From Azoarcus sp. (GTDB lineage Bacteria > Pseudomonadota > Gammaproteobacteria > Burkholderiales > Rhodocyclaceae), in NCBI GenBank assembly GCA_030656215.1, contig JAUSOD010000018.1, forward strand, positions 1 to 64,000: a DNA stretch of 64,000 bases, read 5' to 3'. The position numbers and the translations under genes were made by a program. The notes beneath the pieces are model-generated. The model was not told the DNA's origin and did no database searches. It worked only from the letters and a program-made list of their open reading frames with translations. Shown piece by piece: positions 8,364 through 18,554 of the stretch. How positions within the stretch are numbered: the stretch's first letter is position 1; the number at the start of each line of letters is the position of its first letter.

Positions 8364-9689
8364 TTACGCTCCGCCGTCCAGGCTCACGCGTCGGAAATCG
8401 CCCAGAACGGTGGATAGATGAACGAGGAAACGTGCTGCCATCGCGCCGTCGATGACGCGGTGATCCCACGACAGGCACAGCGGCATGATGAGACGCGGCA
8501 CGAACTGCTTGCCGTCCCACACCGGCTTCGTCTGCGAGCGGGTCACGCCCAGGATCGAAACTTCCGGCGCGTTGATGATCGGCGTGAAGCCGGTGCCGCC
8601 GATGCCACCGAGGCTGGACACGGTGAAGCAGGCGCCGCTCATGTCGGCCGGTGCGAGCTTGCCGTCGCGCGCCTTCTTTGCCAGTTCGGCGGTCTCGGCG
8701 GCGATCTCGAACACCCCCTTGCGGTCGGCGTCGCGGATCACCGGCACCATCAGTCCGTTGGGCGTATCGGCGGCGAAGGCGACATGGAAGTACTTCTTCA
8801 GGATCAGATTCTCGCCATCGATGCTCGAATTGAACTCGGGAAACCTGCGCAGTGCCGAAACGCTGGCCTTGATCAGGAAGGCGAGCATGGTGAGCTTCTT
8901 GCCATCCTTCTCGTACTCCTTGTTGAGCTGCACGCGGAAGGCTTCGAGGTCGGTGATGTCGGCCTCGTCGAAGTTGGTCACGTGCGGAATCACGATCGCG
9001 TTGCGGCTCAGGTTCGCGCCGGAAATTTTCTTGATCCGTGACAGCGGCTTGGCCTCGATCTCGCCGAATTTGGTGAAGTCGACCTTGGGCCAGGGGAGCA
9101 GTTCGAGCCCGGTGCCAGGGGCTGCCGACTGCGCCTTGCCGGGCACGGCGCCCGAGCTCATCGCGGCCTTGACGTGCGTGGTGACGTCGTCGCGGGTGAT
9201 TCGCCCGTTACGACCGCTCGCCCGCACCTGCCCGAGTTCGACGCCGAGTTCGCGGGCGTAGCTGCGCACCGAGGGGCTGGCGTGTGCCTTGCCCTGATGC
9301 GATGAGGGGGTCGCGGGTGCCGCCGGGGCGGCTGGCGCCGACGCAGCAACGGGAACCGGCGCGGACGGAGCGCTCGGCGCCGCGGCCGGCGGCGCAGCAG
9401 CGGCAGCAACTGGAAGCTCGACCTGGGCCGCAGGCGCTGCACCGACGCCCGCCGCCTCCATCTTGAGCACCAGGCTGCCTTGCGAGATACGGTCGCCGAC
9501 CTTCACCAGCACCTCGCGTACGGTGCCTGCCTCGGGCGCGGGCACGTCCATCGTGGCCTTGTCGGATTCGAGCGTGACGATTGGGTCATCCGCGTTGAGG
9601 GTGTCGCCGGGCTGCACCAGCACCTCGATCACCGGCACGTCCTTGTAGTCGCCGATATCGGGCACGGTCACGTCTATGAGTCGGGTCAT
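8364..9689 (-). CDS. aceF: Pyruvate dehydrogenase E2, dihydrolipoyl acetyltransferase
   Basis: 441 residues. One lipoyl domain (1-75, lipoyl lysine in ESDKATMDV) is followed by an Ala/Pro-rich linker (about 80-145), a peripheral-subunit-binding domain (about 150-185, ending RITRDDV) and a catalytic acyltransferase domain with DHRVIDGAMAARF near the C-terminus. It accepts the acetyl group from E1 and passes it to CoA. The single lipoyl domain is fewer than the three of E. coli AceF. ATG at 9687-9689. It lies 75 bases downstream of aceE in the same direction, so they are likely cotranscribed. Confidence 0.95.
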   Translation of the reverse strand: MTRLIDVTVPDIGDYKDVPVIEVLVQPGDTLNADDPIVTLESDKATMDVPAPEAGTVREVLVKVGDRISQGSLVLKMEAAGVGAAPAAQVELPVAAAAAPPAAAPSAPSAPVPVAASAPAAPAAPATPSSHQGKAHASPSVRSYARELGVELGQVRASGRNGRITRDDVTTHVKAAMSSGAVPGKAQSAAPGTGLELLPWPKVDFTKFGEIEAKPLSRIKKISGANLSRNAIVIPHVTNFDEADITDLEAFRVQLNKEYEKDGKKLTMLAFLIKASVSALRRFPEFNSSIDGENLILKKYFHVAFAADTPNGLMVPVIRDADRKGVFEIAAETAELAKKARDGKLAPADMSGACFTVSSLGGIGGTGFTPIINAPEVSILGVTRSQTKPVWDGKQFVPRLIMPLCLSWDHRVIDGAMAARFLVHLSTVLGDFRRVSLDGGA

Positions 9690-9764
9690 GTCTCCACCTC
9701 GAGTGGGTTGGGGGGCGCGGCGGCGGAATCCACCCGCCGCGTCGCACGCACAAGGCGCGGGTTG

Positions 9765-12455
9765 TCAGATGCCCAGCGGGCTCGGCTTGTCGGCGTCGAT
9801 GCCGAGTCGGCCGGTCAGGCCCTCGAGGCTCTTGCTTGGCAGGGTGCCGTCGGCGACCAGGCTACGGATCGCGGCGAGCGCGATGTAGCGTGCGTCGACC
9901 TCGAAGAAATCACGCAGCGCAACGCGTGTATCCGAGCGTCCGTAGCCGTCGGTGCCGAGCACGGTGTAGCGGCCGGGCACCCAGTTGCGGATCAGGTCGG
10001 GGTAAGCGCGGATGAAGTCGCTCGCGGCGATCACCGGACCTTCGCGCCTGCCGAGCTGTTGAGCCACCCAGGACTCGCGCGCGGGATGGTCCGGGTGCAG
10101 CAGGTTCCAGCGGTCGCAGTCGATGCCGTCCTTGCGCAGTTCGCCGAAGCTGGTCGCGCTCCACACGTCGGCGGCTACGCCGAATTCGGCCTCGAGCAGC
10201 TCGGCGGCGGCGATCACCTGGCGCAGGATGCTGCCGCTGCCGATCAGTTGCACGCGTGGCTTGCCCTCGGCTGCGGTGCGCAGCGGGTAGAGGCCGCGAC
10301 GAATGCCTTCCTCGACGCCGACCGGCATCGCCGGCTGCCGGTAGTTCTCGTTGTAGAGCGTGATGTAGTAGAAGGCGTTGTCGCCCTCGCTCATCATCCG
10401 GCGCACGCCGTCCTCGACGATCACCGCGACCTCGTAGCCGTAGGCCGGGTCGTAGGCGCGGCAGGTCGGAATGGTCGCGGCGTAGATCTGGCTCTGCCCG
10501 TCCTCATGCTGCAGGCCCTCGCCGGAGAGCGTCGTGCGCCCGGCGGTGGCGCCGAGCAGGAAGCCGCGCGCCTGGCAGTCGGCAGCGTTCCAGATCAGGT
10601 CGGCGACGCGCTGGAAGCCGAACATGGAATAGAAGATGTAGAACGGGAGCATTGGCTCGTTGCTGTGCGAATACGCGGTGCCGGCAGCAATCCATGAGGC
10701 CATCGAGCCCGCCTCGGAGATGCCCTCCTCGAGGATCTGACCCTTCACATCCTCACGGTAGAAGGCGAGCTGGTCGCTGTCCTGCGGCGTATAGCGCTGG
10801 CCCCAGGGCGAGTAAATGCCGAACTGGCGGAACATGTCCTGCATGCCGAAGGTGCGCGCCTCGTCGGCGACCACCGGCACGATGCGCGGGCCGAGCTGGC
10901 TGTCGCGCATCAGCTTGTTGAGCAGGCGCACGAAGCCCATCGTCGTCGAGATTTCGCGATCGCCCGAATCGGTGTGGAAGGGCTCGTAGACGTCCGGCTG
11001 CGACAGTGCGATCGGCGTCGCCTCGCGGCGGCGTGAGGGTACGTAGCCGCCGAGCGCGGTGCGGCGCTCCTGCAGGTAGCGCACCTCGGGGCTGTCCTCG
11101 CCCGGGTGGTAGTAGCGCAGTTCATCGAGATCCGCGTCCGAGAGCGGCAGGCCGAAGCGCTCGCGAAAGCGCTCGAGGTCGGCGCGGGCGAGCTTCTTCG
11201 CCTGGTGTGAAGTGTTTGCGCCCTGACCCGACGCACCCATGCCGTAGCCCTTGGTGGTCTGGGCGAGGATCACCGTCGGCTGGCCGCGGTGCGCGACCGC
11301 AGCGGCGTAGGCCGCGTGGATCTTGGCCGGATCGTGGCCGCCGCGCATGAGCGCGTCGATGTCCTGGTCCGACATGTTCGCGACCAGCGCTGCGAGCTCC
11401 GGGTAGCGCGAGAAGAAGTGCTCACGGTTGTAATGGCCGTCGGTTGCCGAGAGTTTCTGAAATTCGCCGTCGACCGCCTCGGCCATGCGCTTGAGGATCC
11501 AGCCGTCGCGGTCGCGGGCGAACAGCACGTCCCAGTTTGAGCCCCACAGGCACTTGACGACGTTCCAGCCGGCGCCGGCGAACAGCGTCTCGAACTCCTG
11601 CACCACGTTGCCGTTGCCGCGGACCGGGCCGTCGAGGCGCTGCAGGTTGCAGTTGACCACCAGCACCATGTTGTCGAGCTGCTCGCGTGCGGCAAGCGAG
11701 ATGCCCGCCAGCGATTCGGGTTCGTCCATCTCGCCGTCACCGACGAAGGCCCATACCCGGCGGTCGCTCGCGGTGCTGATGCCGCGGTGCTCCTGGTAAC
11801 GCTGGAAGCGCGCCTGGTAGATCGCGCTCAGCAGGCCCAGACCCATCGAGCCGGTGGGGAATTGCCAGAAGTCCGGCATCAGCGTCGGATGCGGATAGGA
11901 CGACAGGCCGCGGCCGATGCCGCCGGAGACCTCGCGCCGGAAGTGGTTGAGCCGGTCCTCGGATAGCCGGCCCTCGAGGAAGGCGCGTGCATAGACGCCC
12001 GGCGAAGCGTGGGCCTGGAAATAGACGAGATCGCCCGGATGGGCTTCGCTGCGGCCGCGGAAGAAATGGTTGAAGCCCACCTCGAAAAGATCGGCGATCG
12101 ATGCGTAGGTGGCGATGTGGCCGCCCAACTCCGGATGAGCCTTGTTTGCCCGCGATACCATCGCGAGCGCGTTCCAGCGATGGATCGCTGTGATCCGCGC
12201 CTCCATGTCGAGGTTGCCCGGATAGGGCGGCTGTGCCTCGACGCCGATGGTGTTTCGGTAGGGCGTGGTGTGGCGGGTGTGGAAGCGCCCGCCGGCGCGC
12301 CTGCCGGTCTCGATCAGGCGGCCGACGAGGTACTCGGCGCGGTCGACACCGTCGCGCTCGATGACTTCGGCAAGGCTGTCGAGCCAGTCGTTGGTCTCGT
12401 CGGCGTCGCGGTCGGGCGCCGGAGTGAAGATCGTAGGCTGCGGATTCTGGGTCAT
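9765..12455 (-). CDS. aceE: Pyruvate dehydrogenase E1, homodimeric type
   Basis: 896 residues, the full length for AceE. The thiamine-diphosphate motif is seen as VGDGEMDEPES followed about 25 residues later by VVNCN. Other family blocks are GHIATYASIADLFEVGFNHF and the C-terminal VLGTDGYGRSD with ALRDFFEVD. It decarboxylates pyruvate and acetylates the lipoyl group of AceF. The ATG at 12453-12455 is preceded on the minus strand by GAGGAAG. It is the promoter-proximal gene of aceE-aceF. The 286 bases between aceE and the next gene hold no ORF I would support and no regulator gene. Confidence 0.96.
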   Translation of the reverse strand: MTQNPQPTIFTPAPDRDADETNDWLDSLAEVIERDGVDRAEYLVGRLIETGRRAGGRFHTRHTTPYRNTIGVEAQPPYPGNLDMEARITAIHRWNALAMVSRANKAHPELGGHIATYASIADLFEVGFNHFFRGRSEAHPGDLVYFQAHASPGVYARAFLEGRLSEDRLNHFRREVSGGIGRGLSSYPHPTLMPDFWQFPTGSMGLGLLSAIYQARFQRYQEHRGISTASDRRVWAFVGDGEMDEPESLAGISLAAREQLDNMVLVVNCNLQRLDGPVRGNGNVVQEFETLFAGAGWNVVKCLWGSNWDVLFARDRDGWILKRMAEAVDGEFQKLSATDGHYNREHFFSRYPELAALVANMSDQDIDALMRGGHDPAKIHAAYAAAVAHRGQPTVILAQTTKGYGMGASGQGANTSHQAKKLARADLERFRERFGLPLSDADLDELRYYHPGEDSPEVRYLQERRTALGGYVPSRRREATPIALSQPDVYEPFHTDSGDREISTTMGFVRLLNKLMRDSQLGPRIVPVVADEARTFGMQDMFRQFGIYSPWGQRYTPQDSDQLAFYREDVKGQILEEGISEAGSMASWIAAGTAYSHSNEPMLPFYIFYSMFGFQRVADLIWNAADCQARGFLLGATAGRTTLSGEGLQHEDGQSQIYAATIPTCRAYDPAYGYEVAVIVEDGVRRMMSEGDNAFYYITLYNENYRQPAMPVGVEEGIRRGLYPLRTAAEGKPRVQLIGSGSILRQVIAAAELLEAEFGVAADVWSATSFGELRKDGIDCDRWNLLHPDHPARESWVAQQLGRREGPVIAASDFIRAYPDLIRNWVPGRYTVLGTDGYGRSDTRVALRDFFEVDARYIALAAIRSLVADGTLPSKSLEGLTGRLGIDADKPSPLGI

Positions 12456-12741
12456 GGATGTCGCTTCCTCTGGTGAATCGGCCGCGCGTAACTGCGCCGG
12501 TCGCGCCGGCCGTGGGCTTCTCTGACGGTGAGGGGCAGTTTAGTGCGCGGGTCATTGGTTCCTAATGTCCTAGTCCAATGGAAGGGCGCTCCAGACCAAT
12601 CCGCGGTGGTCGAGTCTGCGCCGCTGCTCGTTGAACTGCGCACTGCCAGCCCAGAGCGGGCAAGCGAGATGGAATTTGCCGGCGAGCAGCTCCCGGCGGC
12701 AGGCAGCGCCCCCGATCTGGGACTTTATTGAGGCGATCGCC

Positions 12742-13254
12742 TCAGCTGCCGCCCTGCGGCATGTCTTTCGTCGGAGCCGGGAGTTCCAGGGTGCCGGTGC
12801 TGGAAAAGCGCCTGCCGCCCAGCAGGCCGCCGCCGAGCCGTCCGCGCAGCACATAGGGCACCGTGTTCGCAGGCTTGCCCTCGATCATTCCCAGCGCCTG
12901 GCGGACCACGGCCATCGCCGACACCGAGACGGGTACCTCGATCACGACCTCGCCAAAGCGCGGAACGCTGCCCTTGCTCGCGCTCACTCCGGTGGCGAAG
13001 AGCTTGTCGTTCACCTCCAGTTCCAGCGCCACTCCATCGAACTCGATGGCGTCGTCATTGGGGTTCTGTACCCTCAGCTTCACCGCGAGTCTCATCTCCA
13101 TGCCCTGGCCGGGCAGCGCTGCGATTCCGACCACATTGATTCGCACCGGATCGCGCTGGGCGAGGGAGGCACAGCCGGTGACAAACAGGATCAGCACCAG
13201 CGTGGCGGTGAGGCGCGCCGGGTGTAGCAGGGAGCGGAAGGCGTGCAGGGCCAT
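12742..13254 (-). CDS. LEA14-like (WHy domain) lipoprotein
   Basis: 170 residues with a lipoprotein signal peptide ending in the lipobox VTGC (Cys near 28). A LEA type 2/WHy-like beta domain follows with the pattern RINVVGIAALPGQGMEM and LKVQNPND-like segments (KLRVQNPNDD). Bacterial members are small periplasmic-facing lipoproteins of unknown role, sometimes linked to stress. The ATG at 13254 is chosen because GGAG lies 6 bases upstream; the in-frame ATG at 13266 lacks a ribosome site. The C-terminus ends MPQGGS. Divergent from the acetyltransferase gene. Confidence 0.75.
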   Translation of the reverse strand: MALHAFRSLLHPARLTATLVLILFVTGCASLAQRDPVRINVVGIAALPGQGMEMRLAVKLRVQNPNDDAIEFDGVALELEVNDKLFATGVSASKGSVPRFGEVVIEVPVSVSAMAVVRQALGMIEGKPANTVPYVLRGRLGGGLLGGRRFSSTGTLELPAPTKDMPQGGS

Positions 13255-13407
13255 GGCGATCTCCATCCTGGGGGGTGTGCCCCGATTCTACGCGTGGGGG
13301 TCAGTGCGGAGCATGAGGTGGTGGCTGTCACTTTTCTGTCATGCAGGTGCAATCTTCCGCTGTCAGGCTAGCCGGCTGTACTGGGCTTGCCATGGAGAGA
13401 GTGGGCG

Positions 13408-14004
13408 ATGAATTGCGAGACGGCCGACTGCGGACTGGACCGGTCCTGGGTGGTCGATGACGGTACGGTGTTGAGGATACGGCCGGTCCGTCCGGAAGAC
13501 ATCACGGCGTCCTTGTCATTCGTGCGCGGGCTGTCCTTCGGGGCACGCTATTTCCGCTTTGGACGCGGCGACGTTCAGTTCGGCGAGGCCGAGGTGGCGG
13601 ACCTGTGTTGCCCCGATCCGTGCAATCACGCCGGATTCATCGCCCTGGCGCATGGCCCGGACGGTGAGAAGGAAATTGCCACGGCGCGCTACTGCATCCA
13701 GTCCGACGGCCAGAGCGCCGAGTTTGCGATTGTGGTGGGTGATGCCTGGCAGGGGCGCGGAGTGGGCCGCCAGTTGCTCGAGGTGCTGCTCGACAGTGCC
13801 CGGCTGAGGGGTTTGGGCGAAATGCTCGGCGATGTGCTGGTGACCAATCGGCGGATGATCGGATTGGCGGTGTGCATGGGTTTCGAGTTGGTGCCCGGTG
13901 CATGCGCGGCGGTGCAAAGGGTGCGACGTCCGCTCTTCCCGGCGTCGCAGGCCGGCAAAATATCGCTGGGCGAGCCCTCTCAGCCCGGGTTGGCAGCCCG
14001 CTGA
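13408..14004 (+). CDS. GNAT-family N-acetyltransferase
   Basis: 198 residues. The GNAT fold is supported by LRIRPVRPEDI near the start, EFAIVVGDAWQGRGVGRQLL (the acetyl-CoA loop with QGRGVG) near residues 105-125, and VTNRRMIGLAVCMGFEL near 150. The sequence resembles stand-alone copies of the GNAT domain found at the end of protein acetyltransferases of the Pat type. The acceptor is unknown. Start ATG 13408 has GGAGAGAG about 9 bases upstream. Confidence 0.8.
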   Translation: MNCETADCGLDRSWVVDDGTVLRIRPVRPEDITASLSFVRGLSFGARYFRFGRGDVQFGEAEVADLCCPDPCNHAGFIALAHGPDGEKEIATARYCIQSDGQSAEFAIVVGDAWQGRGVGRQLLEVLLDSARLRGLGEMLGDVLVTNRRMIGLAVCMGFELVPGACAAVQRVRRPLFPASQAGKISLGEPSQPGLAAR

Positions 14005-14138
14005 TCGAGGGCGCCGGTTGCTGCGGTCGGTGAAGCAGGTCACGGTCAAATGCAGTCAGCGCGGCCCAGGCGTGGCCTGCGGGTACAATGGTGTTAATCA
14101 TAAAGTGATAGCCGTCCGACACCTTCGCGCCCGCTTCC

Positions 14139-17021
14139 GTGCACCTGACCGAAAAAGAAAAAACCGTTCCCCGCCTCCACCTGTTGGGCACCTTGGTCAT
14201 TGTGTTCGTGCTGACACTGGCGCTGGGAAGCTATTTCTCGTGGCAGCATGTGGCCGAGCATCGGGCTTCGCTGGCCAGACTGGACGAGGTGATGAACCGC
14301 CAGCTCGAGGCCCGGCTGCGCGCCGAGATGGATTCTGCACTGGGCTACCTCGAGTTCTCCCGCTCGCGCACCGATGAAGTCTTGCGCCGGGCGATCGTGG
14401 AGCCGGTCGATGCGGCAATGCAGATTGTCGAGGCCATCCATGCGCAGGAGTCGGCGCGGCGTCCGGCGGACGAGGTCAAACGCCTGATCGTGGAGGCACT
14501 GAGGCCGACCCGCTTCTTCGACGGGCGGGGTTACTATTTCATCGACGATATGGACGGGCGCTTCATTCTGCTGCCGACCTCGCCGCAGCTCGAAGGCCGG
14601 CTCGCGCCCGACAACCAGGACGATACCGGGCGCTATATCATGCGCGGCCTGATCGAAGCGGCACGCATGGCGCGCGGCGAAGGGTTCGCGCGCTATCGTT
14701 GGTACCGGCCCGACGACCCTGCCCAGATGGCAGACAAGCTCGCCTATGTTCGTTATTTCGCCCCCTACGATTGGTTGATCGGCACCGGCGACTACACGTA
14801 TGAATGGGAGTCGCGGCAGCAGCAGGAGGCGATCGCGCGTCTGCGTTCGATGCGCTTCGGCCGCAGCGGTTACGTCGCCCTGCTCGATCGCGAGGGGCGC
14901 TCGCTGCTGTCGCCCTCCGACGCGGCGCTCGAGGGGCGCCACTTCAGCGAGCTGCCGGAGCTCCAGGCCGCTGCGCTCGGGCAGATGTACCGAAAGGCGG
15001 GCGAAGGCGGCGGCTTGCTGCGCTATCAATGGTTGGACGCTGCAACCGGGAAGGCGGCGACCAAGCTTGCGCTGATCACCACCTCGGAGCCCTGGGGCTG
15101 GATTCTGGTCACCACGGTATTCGAGGACGAACTGCATGGGGTGCTCGCCGAGGAGCGTCGGCGTTACGAGGCGGGCGGGACCAAGCGCAACCTCGACATG
15201 CTGCTGGCGCTCGTCGTCGCCCTGCTGGTCGCCGTCGGTGGCTCGTTGCTTTTCTCGAGGTGGTCGCGCAAGCTGTTCGTCGCCTATCACGAGGAGAGCC
15301 AGGCTCAGCGTGAGGCCTTGCGGCGCCAGGCTAGCGAGCTGCGCGAGAGCGAGGACAAGCTCAGCGTCATTCTCGACAGCGTCGAGGCCTACATTTACAT
15401 CAAGGGCACCGACTATCGTTACCAGTATGCCAACCGCCCCGTATGCGAGTTGTTCGGCGCCAGTCTGGAAGCGGTGGTGGGCAAGGACGACAGTTCCTTC
15501 TTCGACGAAGCCACCGCACGGGTGCTGCGCGGCAACGACAGCCGGGTGGTCGAGCACGGCGAGCGGGTAGCCGAGGAAGAGGTCAACACCGGTCGCGACG
15601 GCACGGTCACCCGCGCCTTCATGTCGGTGAAGATCCCGCTGCGGCGCGAGGACGGAGAGGTGTATGCGCTGTGCGGCATCTCCACCGACATCACCCAGCG
15701 CAAGGCGATGGAAGACGAGATCCGCCAGCTCGCCTTCTACGACCCGCTGACCGGACTGCCCAACCGGCGGCTGTTGATCGACCGCCTGCAGCAGCAACTG
15801 GCCAACAGTGCCCGCGGTGGTCGTGGCGGCGCGCTGCTATTCATCGACCTGGACAACTTCAAGACCCTCAACGACACTTTCGGCCACGATCGGGGGGACG
15901 AGCTGCTGCGCCATGTCGCCCGCCGTCTGAGTCTGTGCGTGCGCGATGGCGATACCGTAGCCCGCCTGGGAGGCGACGAGTTCGTGGTGATGCTGGGCGA
16001 CCTTGGCGCCAGCGTCGCAGAGGTCGCCTCCCGTGCGCGGCTCGTGGGCGAGAAAATTCTCGATCGACTCGGTCAGCCCTATACCTTGGGCGACCAGGTG
16101 CAGTTCAGCACCCCCAGCATCGGGGTGACCGTGTTCATCGACAACCTGTTCAGCGTCGACGACCTGCTGCGTCAGGCAGACTTGGCGATGTACCAGGCCA
16201 AGGCGGCCGGGCGTAACACCATGAGCTTCTTCGATCCGGAGATGCAGGCGGCGCTGACCGCGCGCAGCGCGCTCGAATCGGATCTGCGGCTGGGGCTGCA
16301 ACTCGGGCAGTTCGTGCTCTACTACCAGGCCCAGGTCGACGACGCCGGCTGTCTGATCGGTGCCGAGGCGCTGATCCGCTGGCAGCACCCGGTCCGAGGA
16401 CTGGTGGCGCCGGGCGAGTTCATCCCGCTGGCCGAGGAGACCGGGCTGATTCTGCCGCTCGGGGCTTGGGTGCTGCAGAGCGCATGCGAGCAATTGCGCC
16501 GCTGGGCGCTGCAGCCCGCGACCGCGTCCCTTGGGCTGGCGATCAACGTCAGTGCGCGCCAGTTCCGCCAGATCGATTTCGTCGATCAGGTCGTCGCGGC
16601 CCTCGAACGCAGCGCGGCTGACCCCCGGCACCTCAAGCTGGAGCTGACCGAGAGCCTGCTGCTCGCCGATGTGGACGACACGATCGCCAAGATGGCCGCG
16701 CTCAAGGCGCGCGGGGTGGGCTTCTCGCTTGACGACTTCGGTACCGGATACTCCTCGCTCGCCTACCTCAAGCGGCTTCCGCTCGACCAGCTCAAGATCG
16801 ACCGCTCCTTCGTTCGCGATCTGCTCACCGACCCCAATGATGCCGCGATCGCACACGCGATCATCACCTTGGCCGACAGCCTCGGGCTGATGGTTATCGC
16901 GGAGGGCGTGGAGACTGCAGCACAGCGCGATTGCCTCGCCAGTCACGGCTGCCGTGCCTACCAGGGCTACTTCTTCGGTCGCCCCGGGCCGGTCGCGGCC
17001 CTGTTCGGCGTGGACACCTGA
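14139..17021 (+). CDS. Cache-PAS-GGDEF-EAL cyclic-di-GMP signalling protein
   Basis: 960 residues. A TM segment (about 9-30) is followed by a double-Cache-like periplasmic sensor (about 45-330, with GYYFIDDMDGRFILLP and GYVALLDREGRSLLSP), a second TM (about 350-372), PAS (about 405-520), GGDEF (motif at 611-615) and EAL (motif at 743-745). Both catalytic domains look intact: LGGDEF with an RDGD inhibitory site five residues before it, and EALIRW, NVSARQF, ELTESLL and DDFGTGYSSL. It may both make and degrade cyclic-di-GMP in response to an extracytoplasmic ligand, possibly an organic acid. Start is GTG 14139. A TACAAT sequence at 14084-14089 is a weak promoter candidate. Confidence 0.93.
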   Translation: MHLTEKEKTVPRLHLLGTLVIVFVLTLALGSYFSWQHVAEHRASLARLDEVMNRQLEARLRAEMDSALGYLEFSRSRTDEVLRRAIVEPVDAAMQIVEAIHAQESARRPADEVKRLIVEALRPTRFFDGRGYYFIDDMDGRFILLPTSPQLEGRLAPDNQDDTGRYIMRGLIEAARMARGEGFARYRWYRPDDPAQMADKLAYVRYFAPYDWLIGTGDYTYEWESRQQQEAIARLRSMRFGRSGYVALLDREGRSLLSPSDAALEGRHFSELPELQAAALGQMYRKAGEGGGLLRYQWLDAATGKAATKLALITTSEPWGWILVTTVFEDELHGVLAEERRRYEAGGTKRNLDMLLALVVALLVAVGGSLLFSRWSRKLFVAYHEESQAQREALRRQASELRESEDKLSVILDSVEAYIYIKGTDYRYQYANRPVCELFGASLEAVVGKDDSSFFDEATARVLRGNDSRVVEHGERVAEEEVNTGRDGTVTRAFMSVKIPLRREDGEVYALCGISTDITQRKAMEDEIRQLAFYDPLTGLPNRRLLIDRLQQQLANSARGGRGGALLFIDLDNFKTLNDTFGHDRGDELLRHVARRLSLCVRDGDTVARLGGDEFVVMLGDLGASVAEVASRARLVGEKILDRLGQPYTLGDQVQFSTPSIGVTVFIDNLFSVDDLLRQADLAMYQAKAAGRNTMSFFDPEMQAALTARSALESDLRLGLQLGQFVLYYQAQVDDAGCLIGAEALIRWQHPVRGLVAPGEFIPLAEETGLILPLGAWVLQSACEQLRRWALQPATASLGLAINVSARQFRQIDFVDQVVAALERSAADPRHLKLELTESLLLADVDDTIAKMAALKARGVGFSLDDFGTGYSSLAYLKRLPLDQLKIDRSFVRDLLTDPNDAAIAHAIITLADSLGLMVIAEGVETAAQRDCLASHGCRAYQGYFFGRPGPVAALFGVDT

Positions 17022-17202
17022 ACCTGACTGACGGCAGCTGCCGCAGTCCGTCCGGGGGCAGGTGGGCACCCGCAAACCGTGCCGGGCTTGTTCTGCGCGC
17101 CTCTTTTTCGTGCATCTTTTGCTTTTTGCGCACTGTCCACGCTGCCATCGGCGGCGCGGCTGGGCGATAATGGCGAACTGCGTCAAAACGGACATCCAAG
17201 TA

Positions 17203-18462
17203 ATGAAGCGCGTTGATGATTTTCGCCTGCGGCTCGGCTCACACGAACTGGTACCGATCATGGTGGGAGGCATGGGCGTCGACATATCGACCGCCGAACT
17301 CTCTCTTGAGGCGGCGCGCCTTGGTGGCATCGGCCATATCTCCGACGCGATGGTGCCGACTGTCTCCGACCGGCGTTTCAACACCAAGTTTGTCAAGAAC
17401 AAGCTCAAACAGTACAAGTTCAACGTCGCCAATTCCGACAAGTCGGTGGTGCAGTTCGATCTAGGGCTGCTCGCCGAGGCCACCGCCATGCACGTGGGCC
17501 GGACCATGGAGGCCAAGCGCGGCTCCGGTCTGGTGTTCATCAACTGCATGGAAAAGCTGACCATGAACAGCCCCAAGGACACCTTGCGGGTGCGTCTGCT
17601 GGCGGCGATGGATCACGGTATCGACGGCATCACCCTGGCTGCTGGCCTGCACCTTGGATCGTTTGCGCTGATTCAGGATCATCCGCGCTTCAATGACGTC
17701 AAGCTGGGCATCATCGTGTCCTCGCTGCGTGCGTTGCAGCTGTTCCTGAAAAAGAACGCCCGTACCGGCCGCATGCCCGACTATGTGGTGGTCGAAGGTC
17801 CGCTCGCCGGTGGTCACCTTGGCTTCGGCATGGACTGGGCGCAGTACGATCTCGCCACCATCGTGGCCGAGATCCATGCCTGGTTGAAGGCAGAGCAGCT
17901 CGACATTCCGCTGATTCCGGCGGGCGGCATCTTTACCGGCACCGATGCGGTCAGGTTTCTCGAGAATGGTGCTGCTGCGGTGCAGGTGGCGACGCGCTTC
18001 ACCGTGACTCACGAATGCGGTCTGCCCGAGGATGCCCAGCAGGAGTACTTCCGCGCCAGCGAGGAGGACATCGAGGTCAACGGTATCTCGCCCACCGGCT
18101 ACCCGATGCGGATGCTCAAGAGCAGCCCGGCGATCGGTAGCGGTATTCGTCCGAACTGCGAGGCCTTCGGCTACCTGCTCGATTCCAAGGGCAACTGCCA
18201 GTACATCGACGCCTACAACCGCGAAGTGGCCGCTCACCCGGACGACGCCAAGATCAAGGTGTGGGACAAGACCTGTCTGTGCACCCACATGCGCAACTTC
18301 GACTGCTGGACCTGTGGCCACTATACCTACCGGCTCAAGGACACCACGCACAAGAGCGCCGACGGCAGCTATCAGATCCTGTCCGCCGAGCATGTCTTCC
18401 ACGACTATCAGTACAGCACCGACAACGCCATCGCGCTGCCTTCCGACTCGTCCGTGGCGTGA
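17203..18462 (+). CDS. Nitronate monooxygenase-like flavin oxidoreductase
   Basis: About 419 residues, FMN-binding TIM barrel of the nitronate monooxygenase/FabK family. Visible are PIMVGGMGVDIST at the start, VEGPLAGGHLGFG (the phosphate-loop His region), IPAGGIFTGTDAVRFLENGAAAVQVATRF near 240-275, and a C-terminal extension with C-x-C-x7-C-x2-C (CLCTHM and CWTCGHY) that is not part of the classic barrel. Oxidation of nitronates is the best family guess, but the substrate is unproven. The start is uncertain: ATG 17203 is chosen, and ATG 17170 would add 11 residues; neither has a good ribosome site. Confidence 0.75.
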   Translation: MKRVDDFRLRLGSHELVPIMVGGMGVDISTAELSLEAARLGGIGHISDAMVPTVSDRRFNTKFVKNKLKQYKFNVANSDKSVVQFDLGLLAEATAMHVGRTMEAKRGSGLVFINCMEKLTMNSPKDTLRVRLLAAMDHGIDGITLAAGLHLGSFALIQDHPRFNDVKLGIIVSSLRALQLFLKKNARTGRMPDYVVVEGPLAGGHLGFGMDWAQYDLATIVAEIHAWLKAEQLDIPLIPAGGIFTGTDAVRFLENGAAAVQVATRFTVTHECGLPEDAQQEYFRASEEDIEVNGISPTGYPMRMLKSSPAIGSGIRPNCEAFGYLLDSKGNCQYIDAYNREVAAHPDDAKIKVWDKTCLCTHMRNFDCWTCGHYTYRLKDTTHKSADGSYQILSAEHVFHDYQYSTDNAIALPSDSSVA

Positions 18463-18554
18463 TTTTTCCGTGGCGGGTGATTCTGGCCGGTCGTGCCGGA
18501 GTCACCCGATACACCCCGAACCGGTTCAGGCCTCGGTGTGGGGCGCCGGGCTGT

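Noticed and set aside
12631-13227. A 198-codon + strand frame over the LEA14-like gene
   Set aside because: It is antisense to a lipoprotein gene with a clear signal peptide and ribosome site, and shows no domain.
14084-14089. TACAAT as a promoter -10 for the GGDEF-EAL gene
   Set aside because: No acceptable -35 hexamer 16-18 bases upstream (the region reads GCGGCC), so it is mentioned only as a weak possibility.
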